Shown in pieces: positions 51,001 through 61,736 of a stretch of DNA of 64,000 bases (its first letter is position 1; each line of letters opens with the position of its first letter). Under the pieces are notes generated by a model. It saw nothing but the letters and a program-made list of their open reading frames with translations. It did not search any database and was not told the DNA's origin. A program made the translations under genes and the position numbers. The DNA comes from Haliclona indistincta (lineage: Eukaryota > Porifera > Demospongiae > Haplosclerida > Chalinidae): the NCBI GenBank assembly GCA_964017065.1, contig OZ024792.1, positions 5,637,754 through 5,701,753 of the forward strand, given 5' to 3'.

Positions 51001-51583
51001 AAGTGACATTGCTATGGTGATGACGTGTCCTAAATGAACTAATCTAAAATCATAGGACCCCAAGTATGGACTGTGATGAATATCCACACCAATGAATGCC
51101 AACTCACTCTGTTTGAGGCTATAGGCATATAGAGAGTAGGGCTGAATTGTGAATATAGATAACCCCTTGTACTAGTAGTGAATAAATTAAGGTGTCTGTT
51201 GCACTAGTGAATATCATTATAGACTGGTTGCCGAGTCATCAAAATCATCGTCATGAGCAACCAATAGTTGCTGCAGATAAACACATAAACAGTAATGTAG
51301 TGGAGCATCTCTGGTTTGTTGCAATAATAGTACTGTATGAGCAATCGGCCAAGTACTGATGACATACATCTCCTATCTAAATCATGCTTACTAATGCTAT
51401 CTTCCATAAGTCACCATGACCTCATCTTTGTTACTACACACGCATGCACACGCCAGCTGGCCTTGTTTATATCACTATGGCAAACATTTAATTTGCAATA
51501 TTTACAGAATTTTAATTGTTGCAATTTTTATGGCACTGGGTGATATAGGAACAATAAAAACAATATTAAATTTTTATAGACTC
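48044..51583. other. 3.5-kb gene-poor region after BTG/Tob
   Basis: Probably a long BTG/Tob 3'UTR followed by intergenic DNA. 48060-48350 is pyrimidine-rich. A 49-bp direct repeat with hairpins is at about 48521-48646. Remaining open frames are short and unsupported. Confidence 0.5.
48521..48646. repeat. Direct repeat with twin AGGACAA/TTGTCCT hairpins
   Basis: Two copies of GTTAGTTGGG(T/-)AGGTCTT.. followed by CATACAAGGACAAAAGATTG and TCCTGGGGAC, about 77 bp apart. Each contains a perfect 7-bp inverted repeat AGGACAA/TTGTCCT with a four-base loop. Confidence 0.8.
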
Positions 51584-52762
51584 TCAGTATGGTAGCAGAC
51601 AGTCTCCCACACTGCTGAGGCCTTCAACATACTTGAGGTAGAAGCAGTACCACTGCATGGCGTTGATGGACATCTTTTTCCTGCGATATATAAAACAACA
51701 TGAAACAGTGACAACAAACAACAGTTGTCAAGCATTCTAGTATAGCATTACACGGCATGTCAGAAATGAGACTGTTTCAGTTTGACTTACATGTCACGTG
51801 ACTCCACGTCATGGTTGACCTTGAAAGCTTCAGCAAAGGTCATATTGCGATACTTCATATAGTACGATCCACTGACTTCTCCTGTTCTATCCACACCCGC
51901 CTACAATGATAGAAAATTTGTCAATATCATAATTATAGAGTCTGTAAAGAATGAATTAGCTGTGTTGCCTTGAGACAAACACTAGGTAAACAGATAGTCT
52001 CACTTCGCAATGAGTATAAATTACAACGGGACTTGTTGAATTGATCAGGAGACTGTGTAACATGACCATTACATCAGGCAGCTTGTCAAATGACATTATA
52101 TTCTCATAGTCCTTTACAAATTTCTAAGAAAAAAGAAAAAAACAGTAAGGAAAGAAGAGTCTCGAACCTCAATCAGACTTGTATCATTCTCCGGTGGTGG
52201 TAGCAATGTACCAACTATCCATTTGTTGTCAAACTTTCCCAAGCTAGGGTTCGTACTGAAAAATTCCTTTTCTACTCTCAAGTCTTTCTCTTCAAATATA
52301 TTCAAGTAACTGAAGTGAAAGTAAAGGTCAAACAACAACAAGCACTCAGCATGAGTACCATTCAGTCTATACATTGTTTGCAAGTTGCTAATGTACTAAA
52401 ATAAACATTTCACTTCCAAGTAAGCACCAGCTGCAGTTCTCACCTGATATCCATCAGGAATATAGTCTGAGGCAGGGTGACATTGGTTTGAGTTGCTGCT
52501 GTTGACATTGACTGCAAAAGCTGTTTGTATGCAAAGGTTCCGTTGATTGCAGGCATATTGCCTCTGAACAAAAAGTTTTTTGGTGTTCCATTGTGCGGAT
52601 AGTAGTCAATACTGGGTGGAAAATGGAAATAAAAGGCAGCAGCACTACCTCACGTGTCGTGCAGGTCACTGCTTACAGTCGAGTTCTTTCTGGATGGAAA
52701 TTCTCAGCCAACGAGCTGATTAACAGCACCCAAGTACACAGGAGTATTCCTGCAGGATTCAT
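51584..52762 (-). CDS. Predicted secreted/lumenal protein tyrosine phosphatase
   Basis: Exons 52762-52677, 52611-52444, 52387-52168, 52123-52004, 51900-51791 and 51680-51584 sum to exactly 801 nt, giving 266 residues. The N-terminus is a signal peptide (MNPAGILLCTWVLLISSLA). The body carries an intact cysteine-phosphatase loop, HCEAGVDRTGEV (Cys-x5-Arg), split by an intron after CE. It is preceded by a hydrophobic strand (SPVVIYTHC) and followed by helices (SGSYYMKYRNMTFAEAF), as in the PTP/DSP superfamily. At least five N-x-S/T sites (NGT, NVT, NGT, NDT, NST, NMT) fit passage through the secretory pathway. There is no transmembrane helix after the signal peptide and no KDEL end. An LPPPEND segment could carry the general acid. 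Substrate unknown; an inositol-phosphate or lipid phosphatase is possible. Confidence 0.82.
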
Positions 52763-52911
52763 GAGTGTTGATAGCCTGCAGTGAACTTACAGAAGGTAAT
52801 GTGTCTGCTATTATAGTCTGCTGTCGGAGTTGGTGTTTCGAGCGGACTGTTTGCAGCTTCTAGCCACACCTTCTAAAACTTGACCACACCTCTTTTACGC
52901 ACGTGTGAGAG
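52763..52911. promoter_or_regulatory. Compact bidirectional promoter
   Basis: Only 149 bp separate the start codons of the phosphatase (minus) and mitochondrial IF3 (plus), so the two genes must share promoter space. No TATA box is evident. Confidence 0.5.
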
Positions 52912-53714
52912 ATGAAGCTCTGGAGACGCTTTATACTCTGTCCAGCAGTACAACCAATGCGGGACATTCTTCCTACTCTGTTTCTCTCCATGTTTACCAG
53001 ATTCGTGCTAGCAACTCATAAGCGAACTCATTCAGTAGCAGCACTAAATCGTCGTCTTTGCTCGAGTCTCTTTCCAACAGTGGTCAAATCAATCAACACT
53101 CAGACGAGACAGTTTGGGTCTAGTCCTCGCAAGCCAACTAAACCAGATGATGTGATAAGAGGAAGAAGGATTGAGGCTACTCGGATGATAGTTATTGATG
53201 TGGATGGTAGTAATCTCGGCGTCATGAATAAGAAGTCTGCGCTGAGGTTGGCTGAAGAGAAGCATTTGGAGCTGGTACAGGTGAGATCCATTCACCTTGG
53301 TCAACACATTATCCTGTTACACTTGTTTAGGTGCGTAAGACAGAGGAGGAAGTTGTGTGTCGTCTGAAATCATATAATGATTTGTATTTAGAACACAAAA
53401 ACAGAACGAAGAAAGACCCGCAGTTTGTGGTGAAGGAAATCCAGATTGCTATACGAATTTCGGATCATGATCTTGACACAAAAGTTGCACAGATCAGAAG
53501 AAATCTAAATAAAAAGTATAAAGTGAAGGTGAAAATAGAACACAGACGGATCCGAGGAGTCACTGATAACAAGCCACTGCAGGAGGAATTGCTGGCAAAA
53601 GTATTGGACAAACTTAGCGATCTTGACGTCCAAAAATCTAATGACAGCTGGACTGGTCGACTTGATTTACGTTGCACGTTGCATTGCAAATCTTCATCTG
53701 TAGAGACTGTTTAG
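52912..53714 (+). CDS. MTIF3: Mitochondrial translation initiation factor IF-3
   Basis: IF-3 binds the mitoribosomal small subunit and promotes subunit dissociation and start selection. Two exons (52912-53280 and 53331-53714; intron 50 bp) give 250 residues. The first about 70 residues are basic and hydroxylated without acids, fitting a mitochondrial presequence. The IF3 N-domain follows (VIDVDGSNLGVMNKKSALRL, then AEEKHLELVQV), then the C-domain (VVKEIQIAIRISDHDLDTKV, then RRNLNKKYKVKVKIEHRR). Diverged from bacteria in the linker, as usual for animal MTIF3. Confidence 0.93.
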
Positions 53715-54030
53715 CATAATTTGAGACTTTACAATACAATTTCGATACCACAGTAGTTATTTTTTACAGTACAAGTGACAGTCTAAACACCGCACCCATT
53801 TCTATTGTTCATGCGAGTGTTCAAGTGCATGTGGGCAAGGAAGCTCAGCTGCTGTACCGTCGACCAGCTACAGTGCATGTGTGCTAGATAGCCTGGTGGT
53901 GGACGAGTGTACATATAACACTAAGCTTACTATCGATCTAAAATAATTGTAAGTTGTAGTATTTTCATGTTTTTACTAAATCGACCTTTCTTTTGTTTTA
54001 GTTGACATAGACTCGGTAGTAAGGGACAGC

Positions 54031-55659
54031 ATGGGTATAGTAGACCATGGTCTTCACGACACCACACTCGCAACCAATGCGACCAAGAGCTTGTACATGG
54101 ATAAGCATGCTGGATTGCGGCCAGTCGTTGGCACTGTGTGTTGCCTCTCCATGATCGGTTCCATATTTGTGGTTTTGTCCTATCTGTGCTTCAAGGACCT
54201 TCGTAGCCAAGCAAGACAAATACTATTGAATTTGTCTTTGATGGATTTTGGTGTAGGTCTAGCAAATTTCTCTGGAATAGTGATTAATTTCGACAAACTC
54301 TACACGAACACGACTACTGGAACACCTCTTCAACCCTCACCTGCAATTCGAGGACTGTGTACTGGGCAGGCCTTTGTAGCATTCTTCTGCACATACGGGT
54401 CAGTATTCTGGACAATATCATTGGCTGTCTACATGTACCTTCTGATCTTTCAAAACAAAAATAACGTAATATTTGGACGACTCTTTCTTGGTTTGTGCTA
54501 CATACTAAACTACGGAATGGCACTCGGATTGTGCTTATGGTTTTGGTACATGGAGAGGTTCGGTCATTCCATATATGGATCTACAGGATGGTGTAGTGTC
54601 ATAGTTGTGAATCATAATAAATACATTATCGACTACATCGCGATCATTGTTGGATACGATCTGTGGATATACTTGACTGTAATTCTTTGCTCTACTATAT
54701 ACGTCTCCATATTCATTCACCTCAACATCAAGGTTAATAATGTGTCTAGCCTCATACCCAGGCATTAGTGAGGAGAAGAAGGAATAGGCTTCTTTCACCC
54801 CACCCCTTCTAGGGCCCGAGTATGAGGCTACTAATGTGTCATGTAGCGATTATTTTGCAAACACCATAAAATGTAGTGCTGCAACGAGTGCTGTTTACAC
54901 ATAACCGAATACTCTGTTCACTAAAATTAATGAGTGAGTAACCGAATAATCAATAAAGGCACTCGTTCTTGTTACATTCAGTGACTTCACACAGCATGTG
55001 TATGACACGTGTGGCTGGCTGTATGTAGCATTTTTTTACTGCATATATGAATTGGTACTCACGAGTAGATTTCCACTAACTGATTGCATTGTATTAAACA
55101 AGTACCTGAGTATTCCGAGTACTCGTTGCAGCGCTAATAAAATGCACAATAATGCAATTTTGTCTCATAGTTTTGTCTACTAAAAGATGTGGTATCTATG
55201 AAGCAGTATTGGTCAAATGCTCTTCATTTTCTGGATTACAAGCTGATTTTCATTCCAGTTGCCTTCATTCTTCTTCGTGTCTGGACATGTCTGTTAAGTT
55301 TCTTGTTTGTCTACTTGCGCGTGCTCCCCAGTAGGCTTCCAACGTGGCTTGCAGCAGTGCTAATTCTACTGTCGGTATGTTAAGAACTATTTTGTCCTAA
55401 GGTTAATTTTTCTCTTTTCAAGGGTATTGGTGATTCTGGACAAGGAGCTGCCAATGGACTACTTTTTGTATTGTTTACCAGCAAGGTCAGAAATGCTTTT
55501 CTGAATCCGGTCAGGAAGTGCTGTCGTAGACTAGTGAAAGGGAGTGTAAGTGATGATGAGACAGCATCATTGGCGACAAGACCCAAGGCCTCAGCTGGTG
55601 AACTAACTCCTTCAACATCACTAAACTATGGACAGTCAGGAGAAGATTACAAGATATGA
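54031..55659 (+). CDS. GPR157-like receptor 1
   Basis: Seven-TM receptor of the GPR157-like group. Exons 54031-54732, 55171-55374 and 55423-55659 give 380 residues. The N-terminus is short with N-glycosylation sites. TM1-TM2 carry VVGTVCCLSMIGS and LRSQARQILLNLSLMDF, matching the LRSRARRLLLFLSLADL pattern of GPR157. TM3 has FWTISLAVYMYL, the TM4-TM5 loop STGWCSV, TM6 DYKLIFIPVAFILLRVW, and TM7 GIGDSGQGAANGLLFVLF, the GIGNTFQGGANCIMF counterpart. The 438-bp first intron is swollen by two MITE insertions. The cytoplasmic tail has Cys and Ser clusters. Two paralogues follow directly. Confidence 0.87.
54747..54841. mobile_element. Short MITE with TAGCCTCATAC inverted repeats
   Basis: 95 bp bounded by TAGCCTCATAC and GTATGAGGCTA and flanked by the direct repeat TAATGTGTC (54738-54746 and 54842-54850). 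The 8-9 bp duplication suggests a hAT- or Mutator-type mobiliser. It sits 14 bp inside the intron donor of GPR157-like receptor 1. Confidence 0.8.
54874..55136. mobile_element. Non-autonomous hAT-type element
   Basis: 263 bp with terminal inverted repeats TAGTGCTGCAACGAGT and ACTCGTTGCAGCGCTA (15 of 16 matched) and a perfect 8-bp target-site duplication ATAAAATG (54866-54873 and 55137-55144). The TAGxGCTGCAACGA end and 8-bp duplication are typical of hAT elements. No transposase reading frame. Confidence 0.9.
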
Positions 55660-55773
55660 ACCGCTTTATTGTTTATAATGTTCACTTTATAAACTCCACC
55701 CATGTATTCCTAGCGCGCGCAGTACATGCAGTATAAATGAGCACGAGATATTTTTAGTTAGCGCCGAAAAAAA

Positions 55774-57022
55774 ATGGGGTCGAACTTGACTGCGAACTGG
55801 ACGTCGAACTTGACGGTATTTCTGGATAAGCATGTCGCTGTTCGTAGCGTGGTGGGAATCACTTGCATTCTCTCCATGTTGGGCTCAATACTAATAATCA
55901 TCTCTTACTTTTACGTCAAGGAACTGCGCACCACAGCGAGACAACTCCTCGTCAATCTCTCTCTAATGGATTTCTGTGTGGGTCTAACCAACCTCGTTGG
56001 AATCTCGGTGTATTTCGATGGATACTACTATAATAAAACCAGCGGTAGTACTGTGAACGCTTCAGATGATATCAACGCTCTCTGCAAAACTCAAGCATTT
56101 TTTGCCCTGTTCAGCACTTTCGCATCAATCCTGTGGACCATCACGCTTGCAGTCTATATGTATATTACGGTATTTCGTTACAAACCGATCGTGAACAGGC
56201 TTTACTTCGTAGCCTATCCATTCAACTACGGTCTGGCATTTGGTCTATGCATATGGTTGGTGTTGACAAATCGATTGGGTCATTCTCCATATAATTCATC
56301 TGGTTGGTGCAGTCTCATACTGGTGAAGAAAGATCATTCAATAGACTTAATTGCAACCACCATTGGGTACGACCTCTTGGTGTATCTGGCTATTTTCATC
56401 TGTACAGCAGTATACATAGCTATTGTAATGTTCTTAAAGACAGAGGTGTGTTCTATAATCCCTCCCTTATCAACACTGGCTATTGTATGCACAATCACAT
56501 AATGAAAGTATTTTTAACTCTGCTTATGATAATTATGATAGTGGTATTTCCTTTTATGCATTTTGATCTTCCCAGTATTCTGAGGCAAAGAAAGTTGTTG
56601 GGAGCAAAAATGTGTGGATGTCAGCTCTAGGAATCATGGACTTCAGATTGATCTTCATTCCAGCTGCATTTGTGATCCTAAGGATGTGGTCGTGCATTGT
56701 AAATATCTTGTTCTCTTATGTTCAGGTGGATATAACTAATCTCAATCCTAGTACCTCGCTAGCTCTGATAATTCTATCAGTAAGCTGGAAAACTGAGAAA
56801 TATGCATAATGTATGGTTGTCTTGTTTCAGGGTATTGGTGATTCCGGTCAAGGTGCAGCCAATGGGTTGTTGTTTGTTGTGTTTACTGAAAGAGTGCGGA
56901 AGAAGCTATTTCCAATCAACAAGTGTTGCTGCCGAAAACCGTACTCTGCAGAAGCTTCAAATTTGTTGTTTAAAGATGAAGATAGACCTCAGAATATTAC
57001 ACCTACTGGTTCACTCACATAG
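55774..57022 (+). CDS. GPR157-like receptor 2
   Basis: Tandem paralogue. Exons 55774-56445, 56576-56779 and 56831-57022 give 355 residues with the same splice phases as receptor 1. It starts MGSNLTANWTSNLTVFLDKH with three N-glycosylation sites. Motifs shared with receptor 1: LRTTARQLLVNLSLMDFCVG, ILWTITLAVYMYI, NRLGHSPYNSSGWCSLI, RLIFIPAAFVILRMW and GIGDSGQGAANGLLFVVF. The tail contains KCCCRKP, a possible palmitoylation site. Confidence 0.88.
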
Positions 57023-57124
57023 ACATGTCAGAAACCATTGTTGACTGTTATCATCGTTTATAGTTTTGTAAGGCGCGGTTTAACTGACCACAACGTTTGT
57101 TGGGACGTTGACTCGAGGGAGCTC

Positions 57125-58235
57125 ATGATGGAATATCTGACCGATCGTAGCCCAAATGCTTTCCAACATAAGGAGCCGGTGGTTCGTGCAGTAGTTGGAG
57201 CTGTCTGCGTTCTCTCCATGGTGGGCTCCTTGACTGTCATCCTCTCATACTGGTGTATCAAGGAAATGCGATCTGAAGCTCGGCAAATCCTTATCAATCT
57301 CTCTCTGATGGATTTTTGCGTGGGACTGTCGAACCTAGTCGGTATTGTTGTAAACTTCGATGGCTACTATTATGTCGACAGTTCTACTTCCAAGCTACGT
57401 CCAAATACGAAAATTGTCGACGTGATGTGTAAGGCACAGGCTTTCGTTGCATTGTGCAGCACACTATCATCTGTTTTTTGGACCATTGCTCTTGCGCTAT
57501 ACATGTACTTGTTGGTGATTGCAAACTGGAAAAAGATGAGCAAATACTTGTATTATTTCGCATACCTCAGCTATAATATATAGTCAGCATCTTCATGTGC
57601 ATTTGGTACATCACAACTAACAGGCTAGGTCATGCTCCTTACAGTGCATCGGGATGGTGTGGTTTGATTACTAGACCCTCGGACTATATGATTGTTATCA
57701 TTGGCTACGATATCTGGATATACTTGGGTATGGTCGTGTGCACGACAGTGTATCCGGCTATTTTTCTATACCTTTCAGTATTTGACAAGGTCAGCCTCAA
57801 TTGCTAGCTTGATGTTATTTTTTGTATTTTTGTCCAGAGAAGAGAACGGCTAGGAAATTTCAAATACTGGAAGCAAGCTTTGCAAATGTTGGATTGCCGC
57901 CTTGTGTTTATTCCTGCTTTTTTCATTTTTCTACGTTCATGGACTTGCATGGCAAATATCACCTTCAGATATGTTGGTATAGATCCCAAAACACTCCCCT
58001 ACTCACTTCAACAAGCAGTTATTATACTAACTGTAAGCTACTCATACAGTTTTTTAATCATAAAAATGTATGTTTCCTTCCTTAGGGTATTGGTGACTCG
58101 GGCCAGGGTGCAGCCAATGGGCTACTATTTGTTGCTTTCGCTAAAGTATTCTGGAAGCAATGTGCAGCTAAAGTCTCCTCAAACTGTCACTCAACGAAAT
58201 ACTTACGTCCACCCTTGACATCCACTAATACTTGA
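57125..58235 (+). pseudogene. GPR157-like receptor 3, frame-disrupted
   Basis: Third tandem paralogue, exons 57125-57789, 57838-58032 and 58086-58235. All expected helices and the STx-type SASGWCGLI loop are present, and splice sites match receptors 1 and 2. The exons sum to 1010 nt, two more than a multiple of three. The break is inside TM4 at about 57572-57583 (SYNI then a TAG stop), in a short TA run (TATAATATATAG). One extra TA unit would account for it. The sequence before and after is otherwise conserved and without other stops, so the lesion is recent, or an assembly error. Usable as a gene only if the error explanation holds. Confidence 0.75.
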
Positions 58236-58426
58236 ATATAATCCTAGATTGTCCCATAGACCTATACTGAGGCCATGGCGACAAGCATCAATATTGCATC
58301 AACCATCTTAACAGGATTGATTATTAATTTTATTAAAACTTAACTAAAAAACGAGGAAGGAGGTTATTGAGTTTTTATTTTCTGATTACAAATAAGTGCA
58401 CGTGTGCTTGAGTACTGCTGTGAGCC

Positions 58427-59920
58427 TTAAGAGGGTAGGGCGAGACATGCCCATGTGATACGCCCAATACACACACCACCTAAACAGAAGAAAAAGACAC
58501 AATTCCATGGAAAATACAAGTATAAACTGTTTCATACTAGTAGTCACGCACTATGTCTAAAGTCTGACTACACCACTCACCCATCTCGTAGGCATCAACA
58601 TCAAACGAGTTCTTTGCTCCAAGAATGTCACCGTAGATCTCATAAATCCTCTCGTACAGAATCACTACATCCAAACCAAGGTCTACAAGAAACTTGACAC
58701 AGTTTTCTAGTCAGAGAAAAACAAATACCATAAGATTATGGCTACTATAACACAGCTTATTATACACAAACTTTCTGTGCACTGTATAAGATCATTAATG
58801 AACTTTTCCAGGTCCTCCACGATCGTAGTCTCTTCACATTGCACTAGAGTCTCGTATACGTCCTGCAAAGCCTCACCGAACAACTGGATCCCTAAAGACA
58901 TAATACACAAAAGAAAAATAATTATCATAATAATATGACTGCGTATTAAGATGGCGGCTACTCATGTGTGAAAATGATTTATTGCAATGTTATACATTTT
59001 CTACAGCATTTTTAACTATCTCTAAGTGAATCTGAAGTGTAAGCGCTTGTAGGAAGTCTATGAAAGTCGCTGGGACTGCTTGCTTGACCGCCTTGTTTAC
59101 TTTTGCAAGCATGCATTATTCCATCTTGTTCAATTACTTTTGCAAGCGGTATCCACACTTTTCAGGTTTTTATTAATTTTTTTTACTTTACTTGTATAGA
59201 CTTGGTTTTTTGGGGAGCGTGCTCGCTACTTGAACTATTCTTGTCCTTTGAGTCATAGTATTGTTCTTTACGTCTATAACTTTCTACACAAACCTCTGAT
59301 AGGTCTTACCTTCAAAGACTTTCCTGTCTTCAAAAGCCTGAAAGGACGCCTTGAATTTGGTGACGGTTGCATCGCCATCTTTGACACACTTGGTGATGTT
59401 GATGTTCAGCTTGCCCAGTCCGGTATCGATCCCACGATACAGCTGGACCCACTCTGGGTCATTAGGGTTACCAGTAACAGTAGCAGTGGTCTGCAACACA
59501 CTAGCAAATTTATGGTTAGCACTGGGAGAAAAAATAGAGATAGACACAAATTCATAAGGTTTATAAACGCTTACAGATATCGATAGTCGTACTCTCCATT
59601 TGGTAGTACAGTTTGAAATGAGAGCACTCCTTTGGGCACCTCTTCTGAAGCAGGGTTCTGTCCGCCTTGTATATATCGATAATCAAGATATCCATTGTTT
59701 GGACCACCTTTAGGTATCACAGCTGTACAAACAGAAAGATAATCATACAATATCATTATCAGGAGTGCTGACCGATCCAGTCCTGACTTGTTGACTGCTC
59801 TGAAGGCACATTCCAAGATACCATGACAGAGGTGTTGAAGGTGATGGTTGAGGTAGAGAGAGTGAAGGAGTGGGGTGACTCTAGAAACTGCTGTACTATC
59901 ATACTAGCACTAGACAGCTG

Positions 59921-59968
<48 letters not shown>

Positions 59969-61588
59969 AACAAGTGAGTTGTGATGGTATGTCTGCCTAC
60001 CCCGTATCCTAGCCACCAGTCACTGTCGTCAACCACAATGGTGGCGTGAGATTTAAAGGTGCTTCCATCAGAGAAAGGTCCCAGATCCTCCCAGTCTGTC
60101 CAAGATGATCCTCTTTTAGCTTGCCAGAGATGATACAAGTGGCCATCACTGGCACCTACCACAAATACCTACACAGCAAGTACTGTGATAGCAACACTGA
60201 CTCCACCCCTTACCTCTAGTCCCATGTGCACATTGTTGCTGACAGTGAGAGGGTTTGTGGCGTCTGGTCGAGAGGGCATCTTACCACCAGCAGACTGGAA
60301 CCCGAGCTCCCATGTACAGGGACCCCAAGGATTACTGACCTAGCAACACAACATCACCATCAAATAACAATAACACAAACACACATAAAGCATGTACACA
60401 CACACACAGAGCCTCAGGCGATCCAGTCATTCATAGCCATCAGTCGGCAATTCCTACTAGATTCATCACAGGCAGTTCATACTAGTTGTAGTACTATAAT
60501 AATGTCATCACGTACTGTGTCACAGGTGGTCTGGAAGAGATGGTGTAGCTGTGTTCCACTGCGACCAAACAGCTCTACTGCTCCATTATAGATGCTGTAG
60601 CCCATGGAGTGGGCAGCAGGAGTTGAGTCAAAGTGTGGAGATGAGACAGTGAGTAGCTTGTGCCATCCACCAGCAAATGTGTTGGGACCTGAGAGAGGTA
60701 AAGATCAACCAGAATGATCAGTTGTACTAACTTGTTTGCCAAGTGTGCTTTATCTGTCCGTCAGGAAATGTTGCGAAAGCTTCAATACGCTAAAGAAAAC
60801 ACAAACGTGATTGTTTAACAAACAAACTTTCAGCTTTTGTAATAAACAAGTACTATATAGGCAGCTGGCTAGAGTCTGCATCACTGCATGCTCACCTTGA
60901 CATAGTTGTTAAACACAACATCAAAGTCGTATTTGAGAAAGTTGCTATTATCGCCGAGAGCAATGAACTTAGTCCAACTACCAGCTGAATTCCTGTAGCT
61001 GTAGAACAAGCGAGACTGGTTCGACTGAGAGCGAACAAACAGATGAGTCAAGTCATTGGCTTCGAGTATCTTGACACTGTCTAGAGTAAAGGCAGTTGGT
61101 TGGAGGTTAACTGGTATCGTGTACGTGACATTTGTGACAGCAAATGTTCCATTAGCCAGTAGAGTGAATGAGTACACCTAACATAGCATCATTTAATAGT
61201 GTTAGCACAACGAGACTACCTACCTGTCCATCTTTGCACTGGGCATACGCCACTACAGTGTTGAGGTGACTATCAACGATAGCAACTGGGTTTGAAGTGA
61301 CAACTGGACAGGCTTCTGACTTGATGGCTGACCTGGGTCGAGACGTGAATAGACTAAACAGTTCATGCATAGCCTCATTTCGTACCATTGCGTCCATTCC
61401 CGACCATCAGAAGAAGTAGAAATAGATAGCTGTGTGTTATCAAAGTCACTGGCGAATGCCCAGTACGTTGATTTGTTGGAAAATTTTACAACGGCTACAC
61501 GCCTATCCAGGTCATTTGGTGCACCAAAGACATGGACAAGCGTTGTCAGTAGAGCGAAAAGAGCGACGATAGAAACACGAGGAGCCAT
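58427..61588 (-). CDS. Secreted propeller-lectin-like multidomain protein
   Basis: Thirteen exons (61588-61386, 61332-61224, 61177-60896, 60789-60732, 60688-60516, 60339-60214, 60168-60001, 59917-59773, 59722-59575, 59500-59310, 58891-58772, 58706-58581, 58479-58427) sum to 1902 nt, 633 residues. It has a signal peptide (MAPRVSIVALFALLTTLVHV). Residues about 30-350 contain repeated blades of the type GHLYHLWQA..W..WEDLG, as in PLL-like/sialidase-like beta-propeller lectins. Residues about 370-460 form a beta-sandwich (VMVSWNVP, QDWIAVIPKG, LPNGEYDYRYL) resembling SKICH-type domains. The last about 150 residues are a helical domain with regular Cys (CVKDGDATVTKFKASFQAFE, LVQCEE, LIQCTESKNC), of a type I associate with secreted protist proteins. 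No membrane helix. Probably extracellular carbohydrate binding; the domain calls are by pattern only. Confidence 0.75.
59921..59967. repeat. (GA)n microsatellite at a splice acceptor
   Basis: About 47 bp of GA with one interruption. On the gene's strand it is a CT tract ending directly at the acceptor of the exon that ends at 59917. Confidence 0.95.
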
Positions 61589-61736
61589 ACTTGTCACGAG
61601 AATGGTTAATAATAAGAGTTAATAAAATTCAAAAGGCGGGAATTACAAAAAAAAACAATCAAAATAATTACACAAAAGTACATGTGACGTCATGTGCTCG
61701 TACTATTACTAGTTCATACTGTAGGTACGTGTTCAG
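61589..61736. promoter_or_regulatory. Short spacer between cysteine-rich and propeller genes
   Basis: 148 bp separate the stop of the cysteine-rich gene from the start of the propeller gene on the same strand, so the latter's promoter must overlap the former's 3'UTR, or the two are co-transcribed. Confidence 0.35.
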
